Source: JBFWRI01 sp050248995 (GTDB lineage Bacteria > Pseudomonadota > Alphaproteobacteria > JAIXQD01). Taken from it: a DNA stretch of 64,000 nt. The notes under the pieces are model-generated. The model saw only the letters and a program-made list of their open reading frames with translations, did not search any database and was not told the origin of the DNA. The stretch spans positions 1 to 64,000 of the forward strand of contig JBFWRI010000001.1 of assembly GCA_050248995.1 (NCBI GenBank), read 5' to 3'. Every line of letters begins with the position of its first letter. Position 1 is the first letter of the stretch. A program made the position numbers and the translations under genes. Shown here piece after piece: positions 44,018 to 52,293 of this stretch.

Positions 44018-45472
44018 TTAAGACTGTGCACAGGCGTTGACTGTCGCATCGCCTGACCGTAATACAACCGGCCGTGTCAGGTATGCATCGGCATCTGCGG
44101 CATTTGCGAAGGGCACCTGGCGCAGTCTTTCAGCGTCTGATGTTTCAGTATCGCGCAGGACGGCAAGGCATTTCAGCGTACTTGCTGGCACGCCAAGGCG
44201 CGGTGCGTCTTCCAGCACAAGATCCAGCAGACGCGGCAGCAGATCCCGCAGGGTGGTGTTACCAAATGTGGCATCAAGGCCTTGTGTGCAAACTGCCGTG
44301 CGGCTTTCCATAAGTGTTTTAGGGTCAATGCCGGTTTCTTCCAGCAGTCTGAACGTTTTTTCACGCCCTGCAGGACAGGCCAGCAGCGTGGCAGCGATTG
44401 CCGACAGGCCTTCAGCCTGCCATGGGCCGCTGTCGCACATGCGTAGTTCAATGCGTTGGCCACCAATGATTTTCACATCAGGCCAGCACAGGCTTTCGGC
44501 AAGGGCAAAGTTAGTCTGATCGCCAAGACCTTCGGCCTGCAATTCACGGAACGTCGGCGAACGGTCAAAGCGCGGATTGCCTTCAGCATCGATGTAATAA
44601 ACCATCGGTACGTCGACAATATAGTCGATCCAGCGGTCAAGTAATACGCCGGGGTATCTTTCACTGCTTTCCATAGCTTCCAAAATGGGAGCAGGGATGC
44701 CGCCACGCGGCGCGTCTTTGTTGTGGTCAAGCCACCATTGCGCACGGCTTATTTTATTGGTTGGCCTGTTTTCAACAAAGCGCGCGCTGTTATCAAAGGC
44801 ACCAATGAGCAAAGGCGACAGGTAATTGGCAAGGGTGATGATCTCGTCAGCTTCACGAGCATCACGGTAGCTCAGGCTGACCTGTGCGCTGGTAGCCAAG
44901 CCCATCGTACGCAGACCAGCGGCATCGGGGCCCTGTGCCTTGAACTTTCCCCACTCGGCCTGCAGGCGCTCACGCTCAACCATGTTAGCTTCACAGTCAG
45001 CGACCGTTGCTGATGTTAAAACCGCGCCATCAAATATCGCTAGACCTGCTTTATTGGCCAGGGCATCAAGATTTGTGCGTGCCGAGTCCAGCAGTTTGAA
45101 AAGTTCAGGCAGTTTCTCCAGCTCTACCGGGCGCGTTGCGGCTTCAAGAACGCCACAAAGCTCCAGTTGATAGCTGATGCCGCCGGCGTCCACGCAGACC
45201 AGTGGCCGGCCGTCAATGATACCGGGCACGCGTACGCCTTGTTTCTCGGAAAACACAACGCTGTCCTTACGCGAAGCCAGTTCGCGGAAGATTCCTTGGC
45301 TTTGCCATGGCGTCATCATGCGAAGAGGGGTTTGATTGTTGGCCGGGTTCACCAGCCATTGCTCGACTTCTGTACCAAGACGCATAAGGCCATCAGCGCT
45401 GCCAGCTTTGTACTTTTCACGAATTGTGTTCAGGTCAACCGCAGCGCGGTTTGTTTTTGCAATCTCAGACAT
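44018..45472 (-). CDS. Glutamate-cysteine ligase family (GCS2-like) protein
   Basis: 484 aa. A carboxylate-amine ligase fold is suggested by GTEVEQWLVN near residue 32, the acidic SYQLELCGVLEAATRP near 105, SAQVSLSYRDAREADE near 200, and IELRMCDSGPW near 355. It fits the GCS2 family but differs from the standard alphaproteobacterial GshA, so it may make a gamma-glutamyl peptide other than glutathione's precursor. GAGAGAG precedes the ATG. It is flanked by an N-formylglutamate amidohydrolase-like gene and a YerC-type regulator on the same strand. Confidence 0.7.
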   Translation of the reverse strand: MSEIAKTNRAAVDLNTIREKYKAGSADGLMRLGTEVEQWLVNPANNQTPLRMMTPWQSQGIFRELASRKDSVVFSEKQGVRVPGIIDGRPLVCVDAGGISYQLELCGVLEAATRPVELEKLPELFKLLDSARTNLDALANKAGLAIFDGAVLTSATVADCEANMVERERLQAEWGKFKAQGPDAAGLRTMGLATSAQVSLSYRDAREADEIITLANYLSPLLIGAFDNSARFVENRPTNKISRAQWWLDHNKDAPRGGIPAPILEAMESSERYPGVLLDRWIDYIVDVPMVYYIDAEGNPRFDRSPTFRELQAEGLGDQTNFALAESLCWPDVKIIGGQRIELRMCDSGPWQAEGLSAIAATLLACPAGREKTFRLLEETGIDPKTLMESRTAVCTQGLDATFGNTTLRDLLPRLLDLVLEDAPRLGVPASTLKCLAVLRDTETSDAERLRQVPFANAADADAYLTRPVVLRSGDATVNACAQS

Positions 45473-45487
45473 TTTAAACTCTCTCTA

Positions 45488-45808
45488 TTAAGCGCCAGTG
45501 CGCTCTAAAATTAATTTGTAACCCTGATAGGGTTCTTCCTTCAGAAAGCGGGCAACGCGTGTAACGGTTGCCGTGCTTGCGCCCGTCTGGGCGGCAATAT
45601 CACGGTATGAATGTCGGTCACTGGCTAACAAACGTGCAATCGTCCAGCGTTCAGCCAGGGCATCAATTTCAGTTGGTGTGCAGAGGTCGCGCAGGAAGCG
45701 TGCGCATTCATCCGGCGTGCGTAAAGCAACGATGGCCTGGCACAGGGCGGCCTTCGCGGCTTCCTGCGCTTTCTTGTTCGTCACCGGCTGGATTCGGCCT
45801 TTCTTCAC
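45488..45808 (-). CDS. YerC/YecD-type TrpR-related regulator
   Basis: About 106 aa. The C-terminal two thirds is a TrpR-like helix-turn-helix (PTEIDALAERWTIARLLASD then SYRDIAAQTGASTATVTRVA), matching the YerC/YecD family. The GTG at 45808 is chosen because TGAGGG lies 5 bases before it; another GTG at 45820 would start almost inside the palindrome and lacks a ribosome site. It sits directly behind a TTAA-phased palindrome that is a likely autoregulatory operator, and upstream of the GCS2-like gene, which it may co-regulate. Confidence 0.85.
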   Translation of the reverse strand: MKKGRIQPVTNKKAQEAAKAALCQAIVALRTPDECARFLRDLCTPTEIDALAERWTIARLLASDRHSYRDIAAQTGASTATVTRVARFLKEEPYQGYKLILERTGA

Positions 45809-45823
45809 AACTACCCTCACTTG

Positions 45824-45846
45824 TTAACGTTTTAATACGTTAAAAC
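45824..45846. promoter_or_regulatory. Nested palindromic operator between divergent genes
   Basis: TTAACG (45824-45829), an 8-base TTTTAATA, then CGTTAA (45838-45843) form a perfect palindrome. An offset one, GTTTTAA-TACG-TTAAAAC (45829-45846), overlaps it. TTAA appears three times at exact 8-base steps. It lies in the roughly 50-base gap between the yerC-type gene and the gene at 45860, so a bound protein could control both. YerC binding is inference. Confidence 0.6.
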
Positions 45847-45859
45847 AGAGATAACAGCG

Positions 45860-46444
45860 TTGTCAAGTAAGACCAACAAAATAATACTTTCATCGCGACT
45901 TGCCGATGAAACTAATGCAAGTAAAAAAGCCCGTGCGCCGGGGTTTCTGGCCGCTACTATGGGCGCCATGAGTTCAGACATTACCACCTTTGACGGCGCC
46001 GACTGGCAGACCGATCGGCGTGCACTTGCCCAGCTGTTAAGCGCTATCGACGAAATGCAGGCGTTCACCTATGGCCTTACGGCCGGCGAAGCCATGGGCG
46101 CTGGCACTATTATCGGTTTTGATCTTGATAAAGGCGCGCTGGATGAATCAGCACAGCTAGCTATGATGGCCGATATGGCGCAGGAAGCACTGATCAGCAT
46201 CGACGGCTTAGCTGCCGACCTTGCTGCAGGTGACGTGCCGGCCCGCACCCGCTGGAATTTGGTGGAAGCGCGCCAGCTTATGTTCTGCGTGCGTTCGCTG
46301 GCCGCCGAAGCCCGCGAAGCCATTATGTTTAACCATTTAAGGGAAATCCCCGCCGGCGTGCTGATGGAGTTTGACAACAGCTTCCGCCGTATTAAGCTGC
46401 TTCTTACAAATATAGATGACGTAAGTCACACTAAAGTCGCTTAA
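45860..46444 (+). CDS. Hypothetical protein, helix-rich
   Basis: Up to 194 aa from a TTG at 45860; ATG codons at 45959 and 45968 would give about 160 aa and may be the real start, as no good ribosome site marks any of them. The body is helical (RRALAQLLSAIDEMQAF, ARQLMFCVRSLAAEAREAIM). No signal peptide or known motif. It is divergent from the yerC-type regulator across a palindrome, and 21 bases before another unknown gene, perhaps forming an operon with it. Confidence 0.6.
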   Translation: MSSKTNKIILSSRLADETNASKKARAPGFLAATMGAMSSDITTFDGADWQTDRRALAQLLSAIDEMQAFTYGLTAGEAMGAGTIIGFDLDKGALDESAQLAMMADMAQEALISIDGLAADLAAGDVPARTRWNLVEARQLMFCVRSLAAEAREAIMFNHLREIPAGVLMEFDNSFRRIKLLLTNIDDVSHTKVA

Positions 46445-46465
46445 TCCTCGCAGGGTATATTCTTA

Positions 46466-46903
46466 ATGATAACAGCGTCTGAAGCTGCCGGTGGCACAGT
46501 AAGTGTTCGTGCAACAAAAGCTATTAATGCGAACGATTTGAATGATCGTTTGCAAGGGGGAAGTTGGGGCATCTGGGCCTCAGAACCTTTGCGTGAACTT
46601 CTTAAGCTGGCTAAGAAGCGGGCCATGACCGGAACTGGCGATCGTACCGATCGCGCCTATGGTGACGTCGTAAATTACTTCGATCTGGTTATTGCGTGCA
46701 TATCGGGCACCACAGATGGCAACATTTCGATGCCGCAGCTTGCTGCCGCGCGTCAAACAGCCCTGATATCAGCCATCGACAAAATCAGCGCCAACGATCC
46801 GAAGATTATGCAGCTGATTGAGGCACTGGAGATTGTCGTCAATATCGGTGCACCGAAGCTGAAGGCAAAAGCCGCAACAACGACAGAAACGCCGAAGCCC
46901 TAA
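46466..46903 (+). CDS. Hypothetical protein
   Basis: 145 aa. Starts MITASEAAGGTVSVRATKAI with CAGGG about 10 bases upstream. The middle is helical (SEPLRELLKLAKKRAMTGTG), and the tail is a flexible Ala/Thr/Lys run ending ETPKP. No membrane segment. No family recognised. It follows the unknown gene at 45860 by 21 bases and overlaps the convergent pgsA stop by 4 bases. Confidence 0.6.
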   Translation: MITASEAAGGTVSVRATKAINANDLNDRLQGGSWGIWASEPLRELLKLAKKRAMTGTGDRTDRAYGDVVNYFDLVIACISGTTDGNISMPQLAAARQTALISAIDKISANDPKIMQLIEALEIVVNIGAPKLKAKAATTTETPKP

Positions 46904-47460
46904 GCTTCCAGGTGTTCCTTGCTGGCGCGCCAGTAATCGATGCCGGTAATCACCGTCAAAATAGCCGCCACCCACAACAGCACCACGCCTACATAGCCTG
47001 CGGGCATGAAGAACAGCCACACCTGGTTGCCGATCAGGAAGGGCAGTGCCACCATTTGCGCGGCGGTTTTCCATTTGGCCAGGCGGCTGACGGGCAGGCT
47101 AACGCGCAGTTCGGCCAGGTACTCCCGCAGACCGGAAACGGCGACTTCGCGCAGCAGGATAACGATAGCGGGCAGGAAGTTGATGTCGTTCAGGCGGTCG
47201 GTAATGGCAATCATCAACAATACGGCCGCCACCAGCAGCTTGTCAGCAATCGGGTCCAGCACACGGCCGAACGTTGAAAGCTGGTCGTAATTGCGCGCTA
47301 CATAACCGTCAAAGAAGTCGGTCACGGCTGCAATCACGAACAGCACAATCGCTACCCATGAAGCCCAGATGGCGTTGAGCGACATGAACAGGCAGATAAA
47401 CGGGATCACGTAGATCCGCGCCAGTGTCATGTGGTTGGCAAGATTAAGTCGCATGGTCAT
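46900..47460 (-). CDS. pgsA: CDP-diacylglycerol-glycerol-3-phosphate phosphatidyltransferase
   Basis: Makes phosphatidylglycerophosphate, the first step to phosphatidylglycerol and cardiolipin. 186 aa with several membrane helices. The CDP-alcohol phosphotransferase motif is perfect: D51, G52, A55, R56, G65, D69, D73. An N-terminal NLANHMTLARIYVIPFI is typical. Its start overlaps the upstream binding-protein stop by 4 bases, so uvrC, the binding protein and pgsA are translationally linked. Confidence 0.95.
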   Translation of the reverse strand: MTMRLNLANHMTLARIYVIPFICLFMSLNAIWASWVAIVLFVIAAVTDFFDGYVARNYDQLSTFGRVLDPIADKLLVAAVLLMIAITDRLNDINFLPAIVILLREVAVSGLREYLAELRVSLPVSRLAKWKTAAQMVALPFLIGNQVWLFFMPAGYVGVVLLWVAAILTVITGIDYWRASKEHLEA

Positions 47461-48284
47461 TGCATGTATGTAGCACGGCGCACCTTGTCCGTCAGGCCGT
47501 GTTTCTCAAGAATTTTACCCAGCGCGCCGTCCAGATCCATTTCACGTAATGCTGTATCAATCATGCTTTTAAAGCGGAAGTCGCCGGGCGGCAGCAGGTA
47601 GACACCGGGGAACACATGAACCGGCTGCTCCAGGGGCACGCGCTTCAGCTTGCCGGGGTTGCTGGCGTCATACAGGCCGGCGGTGTTCGCATCGATGGTC
47701 AGGAAGTCGGCCTTGCCGGTCGCCACGGTTTCCAGAAAGTCGGAAACAGGCGCCAGTTCCGGAATACTGACCTGTTGCGCATTCGGGAAATGGATCTGCA
47801 CCACCTTAACCTCGGCGCCGCCGTCGGTAACGGCAACTTTTATATCCGGGCGGTTGAAGGCTTCATACGCATCCCATACGCGGTTGTCGTTGCCGCGCAC
47901 ATAGGCCCACAACTGGTCAAACCACAGCGGCTGTGAAAACTCGATCCAGCGGCCGCGATTGGTGTTGGCCCAGAAGAACGAGCACGCCATGTCAATCTTG
48001 TTGGTGCGCAGGTCATCAACCACAGTACCCCAGCCGACTTCAGTGACGTAATCAACTTTCAGGTTCAGGCGCTTGCCGACTTCCTGCATCACGTCATAGG
48101 CAGGGCCGCCCAGCTGACCGTCGGGCGTTTTCACGAAATACGGCGGGTAAACGGCATAACCGCAGCGGATGGTGTTGCTGGCAATAACCTTGTCATACAC
48201 AGATTGTTTTGCGGCGTTCGACGAACCATCCGGACCGCAGGCGGCAAGTATCAGCAGGGCAAGGACAAGAAGGGCACGCATCAT
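47457..48284 (-). CDS. Amino-acid-type solute-binding lipoprotein (SBP_bac_3)
   Basis: 275 aa. The lipobox ILAAC gives a lipid-anchored protein. The family-3 binding fold is clear: NTIRCGYAVYPPYFVKTPDG, LKVDYVTEVGWGTVVDDLR and KADFLTIDANTAGLYD. No permease or ATPase gene is adjacent. It overlaps uvrC and pgsA by 4 bases on each side. It is a paralogue of the protein at 51353 (shared RCG, PP, KVD, GW and DLVC/DMAC positions). Ligand unknown; polar amino acids are common in the family. Confidence 0.85.
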   Translation of the reverse strand: MMRALLVLALLILAACGPDGSSNAAKQSVYDKVIASNTIRCGYAVYPPYFVKTPDGQLGGPAYDVMQEVGKRLNLKVDYVTEVGWGTVVDDLRTNKIDMACSFFWANTNRGRWIEFSQPLWFDQLWAYVRGNDNRVWDAYEAFNRPDIKVAVTDGGAEVKVVQIHFPNAQQVSIPELAPVSDFLETVATGKADFLTIDANTAGLYDASNPGKLKRVPLEQPVHVFPGVYLLPPGDFRFKSMIDTALREMDLDGALGKILEKHGLTDKVRRATYMQ

Positions 48285-50143
48285 TCTGTTTCGTGGAAAA
48301 AGCCGTAGATTTTCTCGGCCAATTCGTAGCTGATGCCCGGCACCTTCGCAAGGTCGGAAATCCCGGCGCCGGCGACATCACGCGCGCTGCCAAAGTGCGT
48401 CAGCAGCGCTTTCTTGCGTGTTGCGCCGATGCCGGGAATATCGGCCAGCGGGTTGCTGCTGATGGCCTTGGCGCGTTTGGCGCGGTGTGTGCCGATGGCG
48501 AAACGGTGTGCTTCATCGCGCAGGCGTTGCAGGTAATACAGCAGCGGGTCTTGCGGTGCCAGTTTGAAAGGGGTCTGGTCTTTTAAATAGAAGTCTTCGC
48601 GTCCGGCATTGCGGTCGGGGCCCTTGGCAATCGCAATCACCGGCAGGTTGTGCAGACCGATTGTGCCCAGCACTTCCAGCGCGGCGTTCAGCTGTCCTAA
48701 GCCGCCATCAATAATGATGACATCGGGGAAGTCATCGTCGCCCGGCTGCGCTTTGGCAAACCGGCGCGTCAGCACTTCGCGCATCATACCGAAGTCGTCA
48801 CCGCCGAATCCTGGCCCGGCTTCCTTGATGTTGAACTTGCGGTATGCATTTTTGCGCAGGCCTTCAGGCCCGGCTACGATCATGCCGCCAACAGCATGTG
48901 CGCCCTGAATGTGGCTGTTGTCATAAACCTCGATGCGCTGCGGTGGGGCCGGCAGGTCAAACCGTTCGGCCATCGCCTGCAGGATTTCTGTCTGCGAATT
49001 TCGCTCGGCCATGCGCCGCGCCAATGCGGCTGCGGCATTTGCTGCGGCATGCTCGACCAGTCGTCGCTTGTCGCCGCGCTCGGGCACACCGATGTGGACT
49101 TTGTGGTGCGCATGCTCGGTCAGACCTTCTTCCATCAGCTTCATTTCCGGCACGCTTTCGCTCAGCAGCACCAGCGGCGGCACATGGTGGTCCAGATAAA
49201 ACTGCATCAGGAAGGCGGGCACAACATCGGCCACGGCGGCTTCGACGTCGTGCTGCGGGAAATAACTGCGCGTGCCGAAGTTGCGACCGCCACGGAAAAA
49301 GAACACCTGAATACCGATTTGGCCGCCCTGCTGGGCGATGCCGACCACATCAGCGTCGCCAAGATGCAGGATATTGATGTCCTGTTCCGTCTGCACGGCA
49401 TTCAGCGCCTGAATGCGGTCGCGGTAGATAGCGGCTTCTTCGTAATCCTTGCGTGCGCTGGCCGCGTTCATCTTCTCAGCATAGCGGTCCTGCAGATCGC
49501 GGCTGCGGCCCGAAAGAAACTGCTTGGCCTCTTTGACCTGCGCTTCGTATTCATCCGGCGTTACGAAGTTCACGCACGGCGCCGAGCAGCGTTTGATATG
49601 GTACTGCAAGCATGGACGGCTGCGGTTCTTATATACATTGTCGCTGCAGGTGCGCAGCTTGAAGGCGCGCTGCAGGTCCAGCATGGCGTCGATCACGGCT
49701 CCGGCGCTGGCGTAAGGCCCATAATAGTCGGCTTCCTTGCGATGCAGTGCGCCGCGATACTTATAAAGACGCGGCGGCAGCTTGTCGGTGGCTTTCGACA
49801 GCGCGATATAGGGAAACATCTTGTCGTCGCGCAGGTTGACGTTAAAGCGTGGCTTCAGTTCCTTGATCAGGTTCGATTCCAGCAGCAGCGCTTCCACTTC
49901 GGTATGCGTGGTCACGATTTCCATGCGCGCGGTTTCGGCAATCATGCGCTGGATGCGGATGGGGTTGCGCGCTGCCTGCGTATAATTCGCCACGCGCTTC
50001 TTCAGCGCCTTCGCTTTGCCGACATAAAGCACATTGCCTGCGGCATCCAGCATACGATAGACGCCGGGCGATAGCGGCAACGTCGCAACCGTATTTTTAA
50101 TTACGGCTACCCCGGTTTCAAGTTTGGTGGCGGATGGCGTCAT
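48281..50143 (-). CDS. uvrC: Excinuclease ABC subunit C
   Basis: Dual-incision nuclease of nucleotide excision repair. 620 aa. The GIY-YIG domain is near residues 20-100 (LPLSPGVYRMLDAAGNVLYV); next come a UvrB-interacting UVR motif (residues about 210-245), the RNase H-like domain with DNSHIQG and DVIIIDGGLGQLNAALEVL, and C-terminal helix-hairpin-helix repeats (DIPGIGATRKKALLTHFGSA). The start at ATG 50143 is chosen; the frame extends upstream without a ribosome site. Confidence 0.97.
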   Translation of the reverse strand: MTPSATKLETGVAVIKNTVATLPLSPGVYRMLDAAGNVLYVGKAKALKKRVANYTQAARNPIRIQRMIAETARMEIVTTHTEVEALLLESNLIKELKPRFNVNLRDDKMFPYIALSKATDKLPPRLYKYRGALHRKEADYYGPYASAGAVIDAMLDLQRAFKLRTCSDNVYKNRSRPCLQYHIKRCSAPCVNFVTPDEYEAQVKEAKQFLSGRSRDLQDRYAEKMNAASARKDYEEAAIYRDRIQALNAVQTEQDINILHLGDADVVGIAQQGGQIGIQVFFFRGGRNFGTRSYFPQHDVEAAVADVVPAFLMQFYLDHHVPPLVLLSESVPEMKLMEEGLTEHAHHKVHIGVPERGDKRRLVEHAAANAAAALARRMAERNSQTEILQAMAERFDLPAPPQRIEVYDNSHIQGAHAVGGMIVAGPEGLRKNAYRKFNIKEAGPGFGGDDFGMMREVLTRRFAKAQPGDDDFPDVIIIDGGLGQLNAALEVLGTIGLHNLPVIAIAKGPDRNAGREDFYLKDQTPFKLAPQDPLLYYLQRLRDEAHRFAIGTHRAKRAKAISSNPLADIPGIGATRKKALLTHFGSARDVAGAGISDLAKVPGISYELAEKIYGFFHETE

Positions 50144-50177
50144 GCGTCTTTCATAGCAGAATTTTCCAGCAGGGGCC

Positions 50178-50186
50178 TGTGGATAA
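50178..50186 (-). other. DnaA-box-like nonamer
   Basis: TTATCCACA on the minus strand is a perfect match to the consensus DnaA box (TTATNCACA). It lies 35 bases upstream of the uvrC start. Only one box is present, with no AT-rich unwinding region or partner boxes nearby, so it is not an origin. It may place uvrC under DnaA control or be chance. Confidence 0.3.
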
Positions 50187-50344
50187 CTTCGTGGACAAGG
50201 TGGAAAACCCAAGCAAAATGCAATTTTCCATTACCTACACAGTTAGGGACTATTTATGACGGTTTTATAGACCTTAATGCACAAAACTTTGATTTAACGT
50301 CACAAAAACCGGTTACACTCCGCAAAGGTTCCTGTCGCAATGCC

Positions 50345-50364
50345 GTTAGGTCTGTTGTCCTAAC
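50345..50364 (+). other. Inverted repeat in the miaA leader
   Basis: GTTAGG (50345-50350) and CCTAAC (50359-50364) are perfect 6 bp arms around an 8-base loop, 48 bases before the chosen miaA start. A TTGATT and TTACAC pair with an 18-base spacer lies upstream near 50290-50320 as a weak promoter candidate. A hairpin in the miaA leader is likely; its role is not known. Confidence 0.35.
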
Positions 50365-50411
50365 ATCGCGGCAGGGATGTGGACAGACTTCTTAGGGGTT
50401 TCTTCAGAATT

Positions 50412-51356
50412 ATGAGCATGCTGCACGTCATACTCGGTCCGACCGCCAGCGGCAAGACCGCACTGGCGATCGCGTTGGCGCAGAAAATAGGCGGCGAAGT
50501 CATGAATTGCGACGCGATGCAGATGTATGCCGACCTGCCACGGTTGACCGCACAGCCGACAGAGGACGAGCGCAAGGGAATTCCCCACCACCTGTTCGGT
50601 GTGCTGGCCGGTAACGATAAAGGACAGATGGCGCGTTACACGGAACTGGCACGCAAGACGATTGCAGATATCCGCGGGCGCGGGCGGCAGCCTGTCCTGT
50701 GCGGTGGCACGGGCCTTTATTTCAAAGCGTTGACCGAGGGCCTGGCCCGCATTCCGGCTATTCCCATCGTGCTGCATGAAATGGCTGTTGCCCTGCATCA
50801 GGATATCGGCGGAGCGGCCCTGCGGGCCAAACTGGCGGAAGTGGACCCGGAAACGGCAATGCGCCTGAACGACGGCGATACACAGCGCCTGATCCGCGCA
50901 TGGGAAGTTTATGTCGGCACCGGCACGCCGCTGTCGACATGGATCCGCGAAACGCAGGATACGCAGAATGTGGAATCGAATTGGCACGCGTATGTACTGT
51001 TGCCACCGCGCGACCAGCTGTATGAAAAAATCAACCGCCGGTTTGATGTGATGCTGCAGGAAGGCGTGGTGGATGAAGTCAGGGCGCTGCTGGCGAAGAA
51101 CTACCCGGCCGATATGCCGGTGATGCGCGCGCATGGCGTGCCGGAAATCGCGCGTTATCTGGCGGGCGGATGTACGTTGGCGCAGGCCGCCGATAAAGTC
51201 CGGCAGCTGACGCGCAATTACGCCAAGCGCCAATACACGTGGTTCACCCACCAGGTGCTGGATAAGCACCCGGAACGGGTAACAGTTATCAGCGATTTTG
51301 GGGCTTCTGCCGCAGCTGAGGCGGCGGTATCATTGCGGCAAAAGGGGGCCGCATGA
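50412..51356 (+). CDS. miaA: tRNA dimethylallyltransferase MiaA
   Basis: Adds the isopentenyl group to A37 of UNN-decoding tRNAs. 314 aa with the P-loop LHVILGPTASGKTALAIAL at the start, MNCDAMQMYADLPRLTAQP (substrate loop) and RQPVLCGGTGLYFKALTEGL. The start is placed at ATG 50412; a GTG 11 codons earlier also has a ribosome-like CAGGGA and cannot be excluded. It overlaps the next gene by 4 bases (ATGA). Confidence 0.95.
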   Translation: MSMLHVILGPTASGKTALAIALAQKIGGEVMNCDAMQMYADLPRLTAQPTEDERKGIPHHLFGVLAGNDKGQMARYTELARKTIADIRGRGRQPVLCGGTGLYFKALTEGLARIPAIPIVLHEMAVALHQDIGGAALRAKLAEVDPETAMRLNDGDTQRLIRAWEVYVGTGTPLSTWIRETQDTQNVESNWHAYVLLPPRDQLYEKINRRFDVMLQEGVVDEVRALLAKNYPADMPVMRAHGVPEIARYLAGGCTLAQAADKVRQLTRNYAKRQYTWFTHQVLDKHPERVTVISDFGASAAAEAAVSLRQKGAA

Positions 51357-52207
51357 AAAATATCCTGCTCAGCGCCATCGTCGCCGCGCTTGTTGCGTTT
51401 GGCATCATACATTTTCAGGGCACATCTGCGGCCGTAAAAGAAGAGACTGTTTACGAGCGCGTCGAGCGCACAAAAACCCTGCGCTGCGGCTGGAACACCG
51501 AGCCGCCGATGTTGTCGGTTGATGCGAATACCGGCAAAGTCAGCGGCGCATCGGTTGATATCGTTGAGCGCGTGGCCAGCCTGCTGGGCTGGAAGGTCGA
51601 CTGGGCCGAACAGGCAGGATGGAGTGAGATGGTGGCCGGCCTGCGTGCCGACCGTTACGATCTTGTCTGTAACGGCAAGTGGGTGTTCGCGTCGCAAACA
51701 CAGGGCGGCGAATTCGCTATGCCTATTTACTTCACGCCGGTACATGGCTATGGCCGTGCTGACGAAACACGTTTTGACGGCACCCTCAGCCAGCTGAACA
51801 GTGATGCCTTTACCGTCACATCAATGGACGGCGAGGTGAACTATTACATAGCCCGCGACCACTTCCCACAGGCCAAGCGTGTTGAATATCCGACGATGAC
51901 AGACCCCGGCCAGATGGTGCTGGCAGTTCTGACCAAGAAAGCCGACGTGACGTTCCTGCCGATGTTCCTGGGTAATGATTACATGCAAAAACAGCCGGGC
52001 ACGCTGAAACAGCTGACAACCAAGCCGATTGCGGTCTTTGACACTGCTTTCATGTATAAGGCGGGCGAGGCGGCCTTTGCCGGTACCATCAATGCTGCCC
52101 TGCGTGAGCTGCATGCCAACGGTTTCATTGATGCGACGCTGACCAAGTATGGCGTGGCCCCCTCAATCTCGCTAAGGGTCGCCGATCCGTATAAGCTGCC
52201 TAACTAG
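51353..52207 (+). CDS. Solute-binding protein (SBP_bac_3), paralogue of 47457 gene
   Basis: 284 aa. A signal or anchor (NILLSAIVAALVAFGIIHF) is followed by the family-3 fold: KTLRCGWNTEPPMLSVDANT, GWKVDWAEQAGWSEMVAGLR and KADVTFLPMFLGNDY. There is no lipobox, so unlike its paralogue it is soluble periplasmic or held by its N-terminal helix. No ABC permease or ATPase is adjacent. Translation is coupled to miaA by a 4-base overlap. Ligand unknown. Confidence 0.83.
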   Translation: MKNILLSAIVAALVAFGIIHFQGTSAAVKEETVYERVERTKTLRCGWNTEPPMLSVDANTGKVSGASVDIVERVASLLGWKVDWAEQAGWSEMVAGLRADRYDLVCNGKWVFASQTQGGEFAMPIYFTPVHGYGRADETRFDGTLSQLNSDAFTVTSMDGEVNYYIARDHFPQAKRVEYPTMTDPGQMVLAVLTKKADVTFLPMFLGNDYMQKQPGTLKQLTTKPIAVFDTAFMYKAGEAAFAGTINAALRELHANGFIDATLTKYGVAPSISLRVADPYKLPN

Positions 52208-52247
52208 CTGATTTACCTAGGCAACTAATAATCGCCTCGGAATCACC

Positions 52248-52262
52248 TTAATAATCTGTTAA
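52248..52262. promoter_or_regulatory. CtrA-type box upstream of a secreted-protein gene
   Basis: TTAA (52248-52251), seven bases, TTAA (52259-52262) is a perfect full CtrA site (TTAA-N7-TTAA), the cell-cycle master-regulator motif of alphaproteobacteria. It lies 32 bases before the ATG at 52294. A second half-site, TTAACCAT (52288-52295), overlaps the start codon. Arms AATCTG and CAGATT nearby could also form a short hairpin. Confidence 0.6.
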
Positions 52263-52293
52263 AACCTTCGCAGATTTTAAGAGGCTATTAACC

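Noticed and set aside
48896..50074. A 392-codon plus-strand frame opposite uvrC
   Set aside because: Fully covered by uvrC with all its motifs; the peptide has no recognisable domain and no start signal.
50346..51269. A 307-codon open frame on the minus strand opposite miaA
   Set aside because: It lies wholly inside the certain miaA gene, is His/Arg-rich as expected from an antisense frame of high-GC coding DNA, and has no ribosome site.
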